DNA of 64,000 bases from Azolla caroliniana (GCA_043228905.1 JBHGNT010000003.1:18910001-18974000), one strand, 5' to 3'. Positions 22,630 through 32,442 are shown, counted from the stretch's first letter. The notes: generated from the letters alone by a model not told the origin. Program-made: numbers and translations.

Positions 22630-23096
22630 TGTTAAGAAAACGTGAAGAAGGCACTCGGGCTCTTCTTATGTGCGCGGCGGATCGTGGGGTGCTAGATCGT
22701 TTAGTGCTCAAACACAGAAGGAGAAAGGAAAAGGGGACTTACCTCTGTAGTAGCAAAATGGTTTTCTTCTATTACATGTAGAGCTCAACTTGCTCTCGTC
22801 AGTCTTCTGGTCTCTCACTCTCTCTCAGAGTTCTCTACTCACTATTCTCTGTTTTTTCTTACTGCTTACTTCCTATTCACTCTCACTTACTTTTACCTAA
22901 GTCATAAGTTATTACACATGCAGCTAATTAGCTGCCAGTAGCTAATTAGCTGTCAGTCGCTAAATAGCTGTCAGTAGCTAATTAGCTGTCAGTAGCTAAT
23001 TAGCTGTTTCTCCTTTATGTTCACAAGTAGCTAAATAACTACTATAGCTTATTTCCCAATAAGCATCGCATACCATGTTGAGCTTGCTTCTCAACA
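22630..23096 (-). repeat. Copia-1 5' LTR
   Basis: 467 bp, one extra 18-bp unit (GCTGCCAGTAGCTAATTA) relative to the 3' LTR. Confidence 0.95.
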
Positions 23097-23659
23097 ATTA
23101 GGGTTTATGAGAGATCGGCTTCCGTATGGAAAATTAGGGTTTATGGCTTCCGTAAGGAAATTTAGGGTTTTTGGCTTCCGTAAGGAAATTTAGAGTTTAT
23201 GGATTCTGTAAGGAAATTAGGGTTTATGAGAGTTATGATTTCGATAAGATGAAGGAGCTAAGAAGGAAAAGAAAATTAATGGAGAGAGAGTATGAGTATA
23301 GGAAAAAAATGGAATATATATGGAGTTCCCCGTTGATCATATGCATGTCCACTTTTTGTTGCATGGCCTCTACTTTTAGTTGCATGTGACCGTCCACATG
23401 ACCTTTTACTTTAGTTTTCTTCACTTCACTTTAATTAGCCACATGATCCTATCATCCGTTCGGTTTGCGTCCAGCCTCGTCCGGTCGCCAATTGTCGTCG
23501 CCTCGCCAGCTCCGCCATCAGTTCTGGTTTGCTTACCGGTCGGTTTTCGGTTTTGCTTACCGGCTGATTTCGGTTTTGCTTACCGGCTGGTTTCCAGTTT
23601 TGCTTACTGGCCGGTTTCCGGTTTTGCTTCAGTCTTTGCATTTCCATGACCAATTGTCA
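23097..23659 (-). mobile_element. Left (3') LTR of element X, second part
   Basis: Resumes after the copia-1 target duplication. Contains repeated TTAGGGTTTATGGCTTCCGT units, GGAATATATATGGAGTTCC and CGGTTTTGCTTACCGG-type units. Ends CAATTGTCA at 23659, next to a pyrimidine tract that is a plausible reverse-complement polypurine tract. Confidence 0.65.
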
Positions 23660-25615
23660 TGGCTCTCTTTGCTCCCCTCTAGAGCATAATGCTTCACTCC
23701 TTATGCATGTGCCACCTTCATCTCGACCATCTCCTTGGTCATTTAACTTTCTTTTATCATCCTTTCTTGTTTCATGCATGCCTTTCAAAGGCCTTATCAA
23801 AGTACTATTGTTGAGTACTCTTAGTGGTCCATTCTTTAACAACATGCTCTCTTGTAGGTCCTTAAGTGACCACATTGTATGCTTCCCATTTTGTCCACTT
23901 TTGTGGTATACTCTTGTGTTGGAGTGGACCATGACTTCTACGCTAGTATTATCCTTGTTAGATTTTGTGATCACATATTTCGGATCCGCTTGGCCCGCTT
24001 GGCCCACGTCCTTGCTTTTTGAGGTTTGTTTGGTCTCGTTGTCGCACACATTAGCTTTTGTCCTTGCTTCCTCGCTGCCATCGTCCTTCTCTTGGGTCTT
24101 ACATTGGTTAATGCCCAAGTCTCTCAAACGAGTGTGGAGGAATTTGGTAGTTTGGCATTGCCTTTGTCGTGCTACCCTTAGCCGCATCCACCTTATGGTT
24201 GTCCTCATTGGTTTTGACCTTTGTTCCTTCGCCGCCGCCTTCCATCTCTTGGGTCTTACATCGGTTAATGCCCAAGTCTCAAGAACTTTTGTGGGGAAAG
24301 TCTCTTCATGATCATCGTCTACCCTCTTCGGCTTGACGTCTCCTTCTTCTTCGCATGTGTTAGTTTTGGCCTTCACTTCCTCGCCGCCACCTTCCGTCTC
24401 TTGGGTCTCACGTTTGCTTTCCGACGCATCTGCCCAAGTCTCTAGAACAAGTGTAGAGAAAGTCTCGACACGGCCATCGGTCATTGACTCGTCCATAGCC
24501 ATCTCTGACTCAATGTCATTTTTCGTGGCTATCTCTTTAGACTCATAGGCCTCGTACCCATTGATCCTCTTGATCAAGCAAGCCTCGATTATTCTTCTCT
24601 CTTCTTTGTATGTGTTAGTTTTGGCCTTCACTTCCTCGCCGCCATCTTCCGTCTCTTGGGTCTCACGTTGCCTTTTCAACACAACTACCCAAGTCTATGG
24701 AATAAGTGTGGAGAAAGTCTCGACACGGCCATCCGCCATTGACTCGTCCTCAGCCACCTTTGACTCGATGTCAATTTTCATGGCTATCTCCGCAATCAAA
24801 TTGGCCTCACACTTTTTATCTCCCTTGATCATGCAAGCTTTGCTCATGCTTGCACCTTCATCACTTGATGTTTCAGACACGATGCGTGTTCTGAGACATT
24901 TGTCCTTGCTTGAAGTTACATTCGCCACCCTCAATTCATTGGTTTCTTTCTTCGTCATTCTTTCTGTGCAAGATGAGAAGGTCTCTTGTTCCACACCTTC
25001 TTCCATGGTTATATCGTGGTACCGAACTTGGGCCTTTGTATCAACCGTAACATTAATCCGCATTTGTTGGGAGGCCTCTTCTTCCTCGCTCATCATTTGC
25101 TTCAGTTTTTGCTCCTTTTGAAGCTTCTCTTCAGCCTCAACTTGCGCCTTTAAGTTCTCGAATGCCTCTTCCATCAAGACTTCTATGTCGAGTATTGTTG
25201 AACCTTCCCTCTTCGAGTTTTCTTCTTTAGGTGGTAGTTTGTAGTTGCTTCCCGTCCTCCTTTCACCATCCGTCATGGGTTGTGTTGTTGCCGATCAGAA
25301 TCTTGTCTTCCTCTTATCGTGAAGTCGACATACTCTTTCCACTTTCGTCCAATCTTCTGTGAGGCCATTTGCACCATCATCATCCTCAAGTCGGATTCCA
25401 ATGGCATTCCTTTCCTTCCGGTCTATCGATTTCACAAACATTAGGATTTTTTCCACGCCCACCAATCTTTGATCCCGCTTCGAGAGTTGTGCAAAGCGAC
25501 ACTCAAACTCAACGAAAGCATGCATGGCACTTTGGTGGATCTTTAATGATGATACCCATTGGTCGAACTCGTATAGTTTGCATCTCTTCGGTTCTTTGTA
25601 ACTATATGCCTCCAT
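23657..25615 (-). pseudogene. Element X gag-like ORF, two in-frame stops, amplified modules
   Basis: A single frame of 653 codons from the ATG at 25615, interrupted only by TGA (25295-25297) and TAG (24695-24697). The N-terminus (DQWVSSLKIHQSAMHAFVEF, then FAQLSKRDQRLVGVEKILMF, DWTKVERVC) looks like a plant retrotransposon gag-type helical domain. The middle is a Glu/Lys/Gln-rich coiled coil (EAEEKLQKEQKLKQMMSEEE). The C-terminal half repeats a module with GRVETFSTLVLETWA and KRETQETEGGGEEVKAKTNT about four times, in varying decay. No protease, integrase or RT is present, so X is a non-autonomous (LARD-like) element that would need enzymes in trans. Confidence 0.5.
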
Positions 25616-25635
25616 GAGATATCCTCCTGCCACCT

Positions 25636-25657
25636 CGTTTCACGTCGAGTTCACCAA
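25636..25657 (-). other. Element X putative primer binding site
   Basis: On the minus strand the LTR end ..GGCGACA is followed by TCTTTGGTGAACTCGACGTG. TGGTGAACTCGACGTG would pair with a CCA-ended tRNA other than initiator Met; the tRNA is not identified. Confidence 0.45.
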
Positions 25658-25660
25658 AGA

Positions 25661-26549
25661 TGTCGCCAAAATACGACGAGGACACGCGAACTTGAGGCAG
25701 GACCCCGGGGCCTTCGACTAGAGGACATCACATTCGTGCTTTTATATTTTTTAACAATTAACGGAAATAAGAAATTTAATAATTTTCATTAACAAAGTAA
25801 AAGAAATTACAATATGTCCCAAGATTGGGATTACAAAAGTTTTATCTTAAGGAGATTACTAGAATAATAGATTAGAAGATACTAAGATATGGATTCAATA
25901 GAATTTTAGGGTTTTTGGCTTTGATAAGAGATTATGGTTTATGAGTTCAATAGCTTCCGTAGGGAAATTTAGGGTTTATGAGTTCAATAGCTTCCGTAGG
26001 GAAATTTAGGGTTTATGGCTTCCATAAGAAAATTAGGGTTTTTGAGTGTTATGGCTTCCGTAGGGAAGATTAGGGTTTTTGAGTGTTATGGCTTCCGTAG
26101 GGCATTTAGGGTTTATGAGAGTTATGGGTTCCCTAAGATAAGGGAGCTGAGAAGGAAAAGAAAAAAAATAATGGAGAGAGAATCTGAGTATAGGAAAAAA
26201 ATGGAATATATATGGAGTTCCCCGTTGATCATATGCATGTCCACTTTTTGTTGCATGGCCTCTACTTTTAGTTGCATCCATTTTTAGTTGCATGACTTTT
26301 TCTTTTAGTTGCATGATCTTTCCACCTTTTCTTTGCATGCCTTCCAAATTTTTGCATGCGTTCACATGGCCTTTACTTTACTTTAATTAACCACATGATC
26401 TTGTTATCCGTTCATTTTGCGTCCAGCCTCGTCCGGTCGCCGATTGCCGCCGCCTCACCGGCTACGCCGCCGGTTCTGGTTTCCTTACCGGCCGGTTTCC
26501 GGTTTTGCTTACAGGCTGATTTCGGTTTTGCTTACCGACCGGTTTCCGG
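25661..26549 (-). mobile_element. Right (5') LTR of element X, first part
   Basis: Starts TGTCGCCAAAATACGACGAG and matches 17398-17676 plus 23097-23640 in order. Between 25890 and 26125 a TTCCGTAGGGAAATTTAGGG minisatellite is repeated several times. Interrupted at 26549 by the probable solo LTR; the CCGG-rich units continue at 27630. Its outer end is not clear. Confidence 0.7.
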
Positions 26550-27629
26550 TGTCGTGAAGTACGAAAGCTTCACATTAAAAGTCTACAATAAGATAAATAC
26601 GTAACTAAAATAAAATAAAAGTTGATAATATTTTATACATAAAGATAATATTAACAACACACTATGATAATATTATACATTATATGTAGAGGTAAATAAA
26701 TAAATAAATATGTTACATTACATGGACGAGAGAGGACTTGAGCCAATAAACCCCACCTTATGACACTCAAACCTTACCATTTAGCCTATACTAATAATTT
26801 ACAAGAAATCATATGCATTGTTTTATTTCAAGTAATATTTTATAGTCTAAACCATGTAATATACTACAAGCACACCATATAGCATATCACATGGGCAAAA
26901 GAGGACTTGAACCAACAAACTCAACCTTATGGCATTCAAATCTTACCATTTAACCTATACTTGTGATATGAATCAAACATATGTGTTGTAATATTGTATG
27001 GTTTAAACCAGGAAATGTATTACATGTGCACCATATAGCACACATGCAAGAGCCTCTCTGCATGTACGCCATGTGGCCCACATGTAGAACCATCTCTTCC
27101 CTATAAAAGGAGAAGGGAGTATGGTCACAAGGGGGATCAAAGGAATCAATCAATATCAAAAGAACTATATTATATATATATCAAATAGGGTTATGTTGTA
27201 AGTGATATCACAATAGAGAAAGAAGGAAAGGAAGTTCAACATAAAGGTGGAGCTCTAACTTGGCGATCATGGTGGTCAACTCTCAACAAGAGAGAGGCGG
27301 TTCGAGCCTTATCTTCATCAAAATATTGAAGTGAAGATTGTTGTGGCCTACTATAAAGAAAGAGAAGAGCAATTATCTTGTGAGACCAAGTTCGAAGGAT
27401 CAACGACGCTTACAATCACTTTTGTAACTCTTTCATCAAATAATTATAAATCTCTTTTATTCCTTCAAATATCGTTCAATATCCTTTCTTGTCATATCTT
27501 GTTGATCTCTATTTACTCTATCTCTACTCTTTCGTCTCTTCCGTCCATAATCTCAGTGATTCCTTCCTCACTTTCACGATACCTTTTGTCTACGCAACGC
27601 AACGCTTCTAGGCAAGCCACGCCACGACA
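26550..27629 (+). mobile_element. Probable solo LTR (1080 bp) inserted in the X LTR
   Basis: Bounded by TGTCGTG and CACGACA (perfect 7-bp inverted ends, TG..CA) and flanked by CCGG on both sides (26546-26549, 27630-27633). CTATAAAAGG at 27101-27110 is a good TATA box in plus orientation. Contains a tandem duplication (about 165 bp) of a tRNA-like segment. No coding sequence or primer site, hence solo LTR rather than full element. Confidence 0.6.
26716..27045 (-). repeat. Two tandem copies of a 165-bp unit with tRNA-like A/B boxes
   Basis: On the minus strand each copy has TATAGGYTAAATGGTAAG (A-box-like) and GGYTCAAGTCCTC (B-box-like). The copies are at about 26716-26880 and 26881-27045, also sharing CACCATATAGCA. 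Confidence 0.55.
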
Positions 27630-27860
27630 CCGGTTTTGCTTACCAACTGGTTTCGGTTTTTGCTTACCGGCCGGTTCTGGTTTTGCTAACCGGCAAGTTC
27701 CGATTTTGCTTACCAGTCGGGTTCCAGTAGGTTTTGCTTACCGACCGGTTTCCAATTTTGCTTACCAACCGGTTTCCAATTTTGCTTATCGGCCGGTTTC
27801 TGGTTTTGCCTACCGATCAATTTCTGGTTTTGCTTATGGGCCGGTTTTTTATTTTTGGGA
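27630..27860. repeat. CCGG-rich minisatellite, continuation of X LTR
   Basis: About nine units of the type ACCGGTTTCCRRTTTTGCTT, including palindromic ACCGGCCGGT. The same unit appears at 23519-23640 and 26460-26549. Confidence 0.75.
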
Positions 27861-28291
27861 ACTTAGCCACCATCATCCATCAAGACAAAGTGGCCAAAGT
27901 GTTCTTAGCACAAATGAAAAATGAGGGATCTCAAGGTGCTTATATAGCCAAAGCCTTAAGTTTCCTATCTATGTGGGATAAATCATAGTTCTATTTTCCA
28001 TATCTTCTCAAACATCCATCTTTCTATAACATGCCATTAAGCTAATATAAAGTACTTATTTTATTATTATTATTTTTTACATAGTGTGAGAAGATTCACA
28101 CCACAACGCCCCCATACATATGATGCATGTGAGGGTACAAGACATGCATACAATGCATGGAATGCATATGATGCATGTTTGCCATTTGGCGCTCATGCAT
28201 TACATGTGATGCATGATAACCATGTCACTCAATTAAGCTCTAATATGAGAATTTACATGTAAAACTATAATGATAGAAAAAAAAATTCTAA
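27861..28291. other. LTR-like fragment (also echoed at 28640-28820)
   Basis: GCTTATATAGCC (27940-27951) followed by CCTATCTATGTGGGATA and CTTCTCAAAC is repeated with variation near 28730-28815 (GCTTATATAATG...CCTATCTATGTGGGATA...CTTCTCAAAC). These look like the promoter and downstream parts of a shared LTR. No gene seen. Confidence 0.45.
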
Positions 28292-28412
28292 GGAAATGAC
28301 TTAGCTTAGTGGTAAGTCTACTGTCTCCTATCTTGGAGGTGCAAGGTTCAAACCTTGCTTGCGTCCCTTTGTATACAAACTTTTACTAGGTTTTTAGTCT
28401 AGATATTTTGTT
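28292..28412 (+). mobile_element. tRNA-derived SINE, copy 1
   Basis: A box TAGCTTAGTGG at 28302-28312 and B box GGTTCAAACCT at 28345-28355, spaced as in Pol III promoters. They are followed by a tail (TTTTACTAGGTTTTTAGTCT) shared with the copy at 11479-11592. Confidence 0.7.
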
Positions 28413-28806
28413 TGTTTCACACCGAAATCGTCACAATCAACCTATCCGATCGATCCGTCTATCCAGTCCATCCGGTCCGCATCTGACCTCGTGATCCGGT
28501 CTATCTGATCCGGTTCTAGTGATAGTGTCGGTCCCGGTTTTGCGTCGTCCACCATTTCGGTTCCGGCTCCGTCGTCGTCTGTTTGGTTTCGGTTTCAGTT
28601 TCGGTTTCGGTTCCGTTGTCGGTTTTGTGGTCGTCCGATCACCCAAAACCATTACAAGTAGTTAAGCCATAGTTTAGCCCAAGAACATTTTCTGCTCCAC
28701 TTATAGACAAAAAGTAATAAGTTTTGGCTCTGCTTATATAATGTGGGATCCTGTTTTGTCCTATCTATGTGGGATATCTCACAGTTTTGTTTTTCTCTTC
28801 TTCTTC

Positions 28807-29210
28807 TCAAACTTCCTCAAACTTCACACTCACATAACTTGACACTAAGTTGTCCATTTCACATGTAGTAAAATGCATTCGGAAGCTCTTGAAGACATAC
28901 ATCCTTTCATACCAAGATATAAATAATATCTTCATTATTATTGTTTCATATTGTGTGTGAAGAACCACACTCGATTTTGTACATTCCATGCAATTTTCAC
29001 ACCGTTGCCGAAAATCTTCACGACAGCGTACCGCTAGTTCCCCATGTTGTTGTTGCGTCTGCTGCTTTTCTAAGGATATTTGTTGAAGATCCCCCAACAA
29101 TCGTTGATTTTCTTATTCAAAAGCAAGGAACTTCTCTTTCAAACATTGTAGCTCTGAGAAAACGGATTGATATTCTTGAGCGCTAACAGTGGCCATAGGA
29201 TGAGAGGAAA
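28807..29210 (-). pseudogene. gag-like 5' coding relic (REDFRQRCENC, copy 2)
   Basis: On the minus strand, from ATG about 29198: MATVSAQEYQSVFSELQCLKEKF, an in-frame stop, then LLGDLQQISLEKQQTQQQHG (coiled-coil-like) and VRCREDFRQRCENCMECTKS. It follows the LTR copy 29294-29520 in element orientation, so it may be the gag start of a gypsy-type element. Confidence 0.5.
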
Positions 29211-29293
29211 GAGGAATAAGATATTAGTATGAAGGGAGAGAAACGTAAGAAGATAAAAGGAAGAGGAGGAAAGAGATGCAAAATCGGTTCAAA

Positions 29294-29520
29294 CTATCAG
29301 GAATAGTACTGAAACAGAGATAAATTAGTACTAAGAGATGCATATTAGTACTAAGAAGAAAAGAGGGTGCAAAATAGTCGAGAAAAGGACAGAGAGAGAG
29401 AATGATGATAATAATGATATATTATGTGAAAGAATGTACAAGAATAGCGAGGAGGCTTAAGACTGGTGTTGAACCATTTTAGTTCGAAATAATGCCTTGT
29501 GCCTCCTTTTATAGTGTTCT
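29294..29520 (-). mobile_element. Truncated second copy of the gypsy LTR
   Basis: Closely matches 12525-12800 (GGAATAGTACTGAAACAGAG ... CCTCCTTTTATAGTGTTCT) with a much shorter AG tract. Cut at 29520 by copia-2. Could be the displaced 5' LTR of the 12519-17397 element. Confidence 0.7.
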
Positions 29521-29829
29521 TGTTGAGAATCAAGCTCAACTTGGTCTAGTGTGTGAACTCACCATGAGAGTGAATAGACCCTCCAACAGTCAAGAGTCAC
29601 CATTATGTCACCACTTTGTATTCTAGCATTTAGTATGAGTCATAGAATCATATTCTATGACACATAACTTATGAGCTTTCACATTCCCCATGCTCCATGA
29701 GTCTTGTAATTAATGAAGAGAGAGGGTGACTATATAAAGCACCCTCCTCCCACCTTGTATGTTGTTGAGTCTTTCTCCTTTGTTAATATACTTTACCTTG
29801 CGTATTCTCTGTGTCTTACTCCTTGTCTC

Positions 29830-29892
<63 letters not shown>

Positions 29893-29949
29893 CACACACA
29901 CAACTCATATCTATTCCGCTGCATAGAATCCATCTCTTGATTCTTTACA
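29521..29949 (+). mobile_element. Copia-2 5' LTR and start of the element
   Basis: Starts TGTTGAGAATC and ends TTCTTTACA, followed at once by the primer site TGGTATCAGAGC (29950-29961). TATATAAAGC at 29731-29740 is a TATA box; a (CT)n tract fills 29833-29888. No 3' LTR is found, so the element is truncated. Confidence 0.85.
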
Positions 29950-30099
29950 TGGTATCAGAGCGACTTGGTAGCTCGATCTAGCCCATCCGTGTGCGGTGTG
30001 TCCTACGTCGACAACCAAGAACCAGCTCATCGTTATCGTAGCCTCGCTACATAGCTCGCATTCGAAGAGAGAAGAAGCAGAAGAAGAAGAATCGACATA

Positions 30100-31122
30100 A
30101 TGAATACTCAAATGGGGAGCGCTCTCTCTACCGAGAAGTTGGATTGAAACAACTTTGCATCTTGGGAGTACAAGATGCACCAATACCTTGTCGGACAAGG
30201 CTATTGGAGCTACATCAAAGGTGCGCACGAAGACCAACCCGTCGAAACGGCTCCCGGATACGCGACATGGGAGCAAGCCGCAAGTCACGTGATGTATTGC
30301 TTGGCGACATGTGTTCAGGATCACATGCTTGGCTACATTCGCGAAGCCAAGACGCCGAAGGAGGCATGGGAATATCTACGAAAGATTTTCGCGGCGAACA
30401 CAACCGCAAGAAGGCTTCAACTCCGCCAAGAGTTGAACAACACTCAACAAAGGGACATGTCCATCACGACATACACCTTGAAGATCAAGGAGCTTTGCGA
30501 CTCACTCGGCTCGATAAGTGTAAATATCGATGATGATAAGATGGTGCAAATCTGCCTCGGTGGCATTGCACCACGGTTCGGCGCGATGCGAACCGCTGTT
30601 CTAGCAAGGGAGAAATCTCCCTCCTTCTTCAAGCTCCAATCAATGCTATTGGTCGAAGAAAACCACGTGCGCACAAGGAGCAATGAGTCGGAAGGCCACA
30701 TGCTCTACACGCACTCGAACAGAGGAAGAGGACGCGGACGAGCGAGAGGCCGATTCGGCCAAGGACAAGGAGGACGAGGTTCGACCTACGACAACAACTT
30801 CCAATTTCGGCCGCAAAACGAAAGCCAACGAGGAACCTTCGCAAGAAGGGGGAGCTTCCACGCCGGCCCGAGCCATCAAAACGCAACCAAATGCGGATAT
30901 TGCGGAAAGCTCAGCCACCACGAAGAAGAGTGTCGAAAGAAGATGCACGAATCGGCTTCCACAAGACGAGAACTCACGAATTACACGCACAATTCCGACT
31001 ACGAAGAGTATAGCGGAATGTACAGGCACAACTCTGACTACGAAGATTGTGGCGGAATGTATGCACACAACTCCAACCGTGGTGGAATGTTCATGATGAA
31101 ACATAGAGCAAACTCTACATAA
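30100..31122 (+). pseudogene. Copia-2 gag (nonsense mutation, truncated before protease)
   Basis: ATG at 30100. Codon 16 is TGA (30145-30147), where homologues have Gly or Lys (LDxNNF). The frame then stays open to 31122. It shows the UBN2-type gag core (TPKEAWEYLRKIFAANTTARRLQL), an Arg-Gly-rich stretch, the zinc knuckle CGYCGKLSHHEEEC and a short Tyr/Asn-rich repeat (NSDYEEYSGMYRH). It breaks off at MMKHRANST, before the protease. It resembles copia-1 gag but is much GC-richer. Confidence 0.8.
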
Positions 31123-31664
31123 GTGCACATCACATTTACACTTTATGAATTTTCATAGTGCACTTTTAACACCTTACATTTACCCTTCCTTTTTTACATT
31201 TGTTTCTTTTACAAATCGAAGTCCAAGTGCATGTGCAATGTTGCACATCCCCATTTTATCCATCCCACTTGGTTTTCTCACCATGGCCGAAAATCTTCAC
31301 GACAACGTAACCTATGTATGTGAACGTAATACACAATTGAGGTATTAACCTTGTATCCATATGACACGAATCACATATCAAATATATGTCAAATGAGGTA
31401 TTGACCTCATACACATATATAAACGTTTTATACAACCAATTAATTACCACTACAACATCATTGAATCAATAAAGAAAAAAAACATATTCACTATACATAA
31501 ATAGATTAGGAGAAGAAACAATAGAAAAAAAAAAGAGTTACCAAAGTTCCTTTGTTGATCATTATCTGGATCAAGGTCGAACGCACATTGATCAATCACC
31601 ATCCATCAAGAAGACAACAAAAACCAACAAAAGAAACATTAGAAACATAAGCTCTGATACCGAT
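31123..31664 (-). mobile_element. Element D internal fragment (minus orientation)
   Basis: To the left of the D LTR there is a primer-site-like GGTATCAGAGC (minus strand, 31651-31661). About 370 bp further in, the CREDFR relic (31265-31310) appears. No long frame survives. Confidence 0.5.
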
Positions 31665-31714
31665 TGTTAGAGTTATGATCTAACGTAAGCATATGATAAG
31701 GATAAAAGATATAT
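31665..31714 (-). mobile_element. Element D LTR, left part
   Basis: Starts TGTTAGAGTTATGATC; split by copia-3 and continues at 37784. Confidence 0.7.
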
Positions 31715-32413
31715 TGTTGGGAGACAGGTCCCTCCGAATGGGAAGGGTGAAGAACAGTGTCGATGAACAAACTCGGCCGAGGCCGAAACCGTATGAGGTG
31801 CAGACCCGGTATGAACCGGATGAGGAGTACCCGGCTACAGAGAGCCGGATGGTGCAGACCCGGTATGAACCAGATGAGGAGTACTCGACTACGGAGAGCC
31901 GGATGGTGCAAACCCGGTATGAACCGGATGAGGAGTACCCGGCTACGGAGAACCGGATGAAGAGACATATTCGTAAATATGTTTTCTGATAGTCCACCGA
32001 GGCTATATTTGTAAATAGCCGAAAAGTCATATTAGTATAAATATGACTTAGGGCAAACTAGTAACTGTTGTTGTTGTTTTCCTTTTGTTGGTACAAGAAG
32101 AAGAGAGAGCACGTAACAGTGTACAGAGAGAGAGAGAGAAAGAGGTCGTTGCCTCTGTTGTAACCGCCACCTGTGGCGAAGATCGTGAGCACGAGGTCGT
32201 TGCCTCAGTGAACTCACTGTTGTACATTCTTACATAGTGACAGTTTGCAGCCTGTGGGCTGCCGTGGTTTTTCCCCTAGTTTGGGGTTTTCCACGTAAAC
32301 CTCCTGTGTATTTTCCTCTTCTTTGTGTCGTGTTTTATTTCCCGTTTTCTGTGTATCATTCTAAGCTCGGTTGTGGCCGAGCGTTGTGCATAAGGAGCGT
32401 TGAGTTCCTGGCA
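31715..32413 (+). repeat. Copia-3 5' LTR
   Basis: 699 bp, TGTTGGGAGACAG ... TTCCTGGCA. Holds three 54-bp units (GGTGCAGACCCGGTATGAAC ...). ATTAGTATAAATATGACTTAG near 32033 includes a TATA-like box. Confidence 0.9.
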
Positions 32414-32415
32414 AG

Positions 32416-32427
32416 TGGTATCAGAGC
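32416..32427 (+). other. Copia-3 primer binding site
   Basis: TGGTATCAGAGC, two bases after the LTR end. Confidence 0.9.
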
Positions 32428-32442
32428 AAAACAACACAAAAA

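Larger units (their letters stand above)
17677..23096 (-). mobile_element. Copia-1: intact Ty1/copia LTR retrotransposon
   Basis: LTRs 17677-18125 (449 bp) and 22630-23096 (467 bp), both starting TGTTAAGAAAAC and ending TCTCAACA. They differ by about two substitutions and one 18-bp repeat unit. Target-site duplication ATTAG at 17672-17676 and 23097-23101. The primer site (TGGTATCAGAGC, minus strand, 22617-22628) abuts the 5' LTR and the polypurine tract GAGGGGGAG abuts the 3' LTR. One uninterrupted gag-pol frame. Near-identical LTRs mean recent insertion; all parts needed for autonomous movement are visible. It sits inside an LTR of element X. Confidence 0.95.

Noticed and set aside
23097-23225. 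TTAGGGTTT repeats as an interstitial telomere
   Set aside because: The unit is longer (TTAGGGTTTATGGCTTCCGTAAGG type), and it is a minisatellite of the X LTR, also at 17590-17676 and 25890-26125.
23646-25121. Plus-strand ORFs of 221 and 186 codons
   Set aside because: Opposite to the longer element X frame and rich in Ser/Leu from its reverse complement; the minus strand has the continuous gag-like frame.
28292-28412. Functional tRNA gene
   Set aside because: A and B boxes are present but no acceptor stem or anticodon arm folds plausibly; best explained as a SINE head.
31757-31989. Open frames encoding repeated VQTRYEPDEEYPATESRM (and on the other strand SSGSYRVCTIRLSVAGY)
   Set aside because: They arise from the 54-bp tandem units in the copia-3 LTRs (also at 36499-36766 and 37044-37398), where a unit length divisible by three keeps all frames open.
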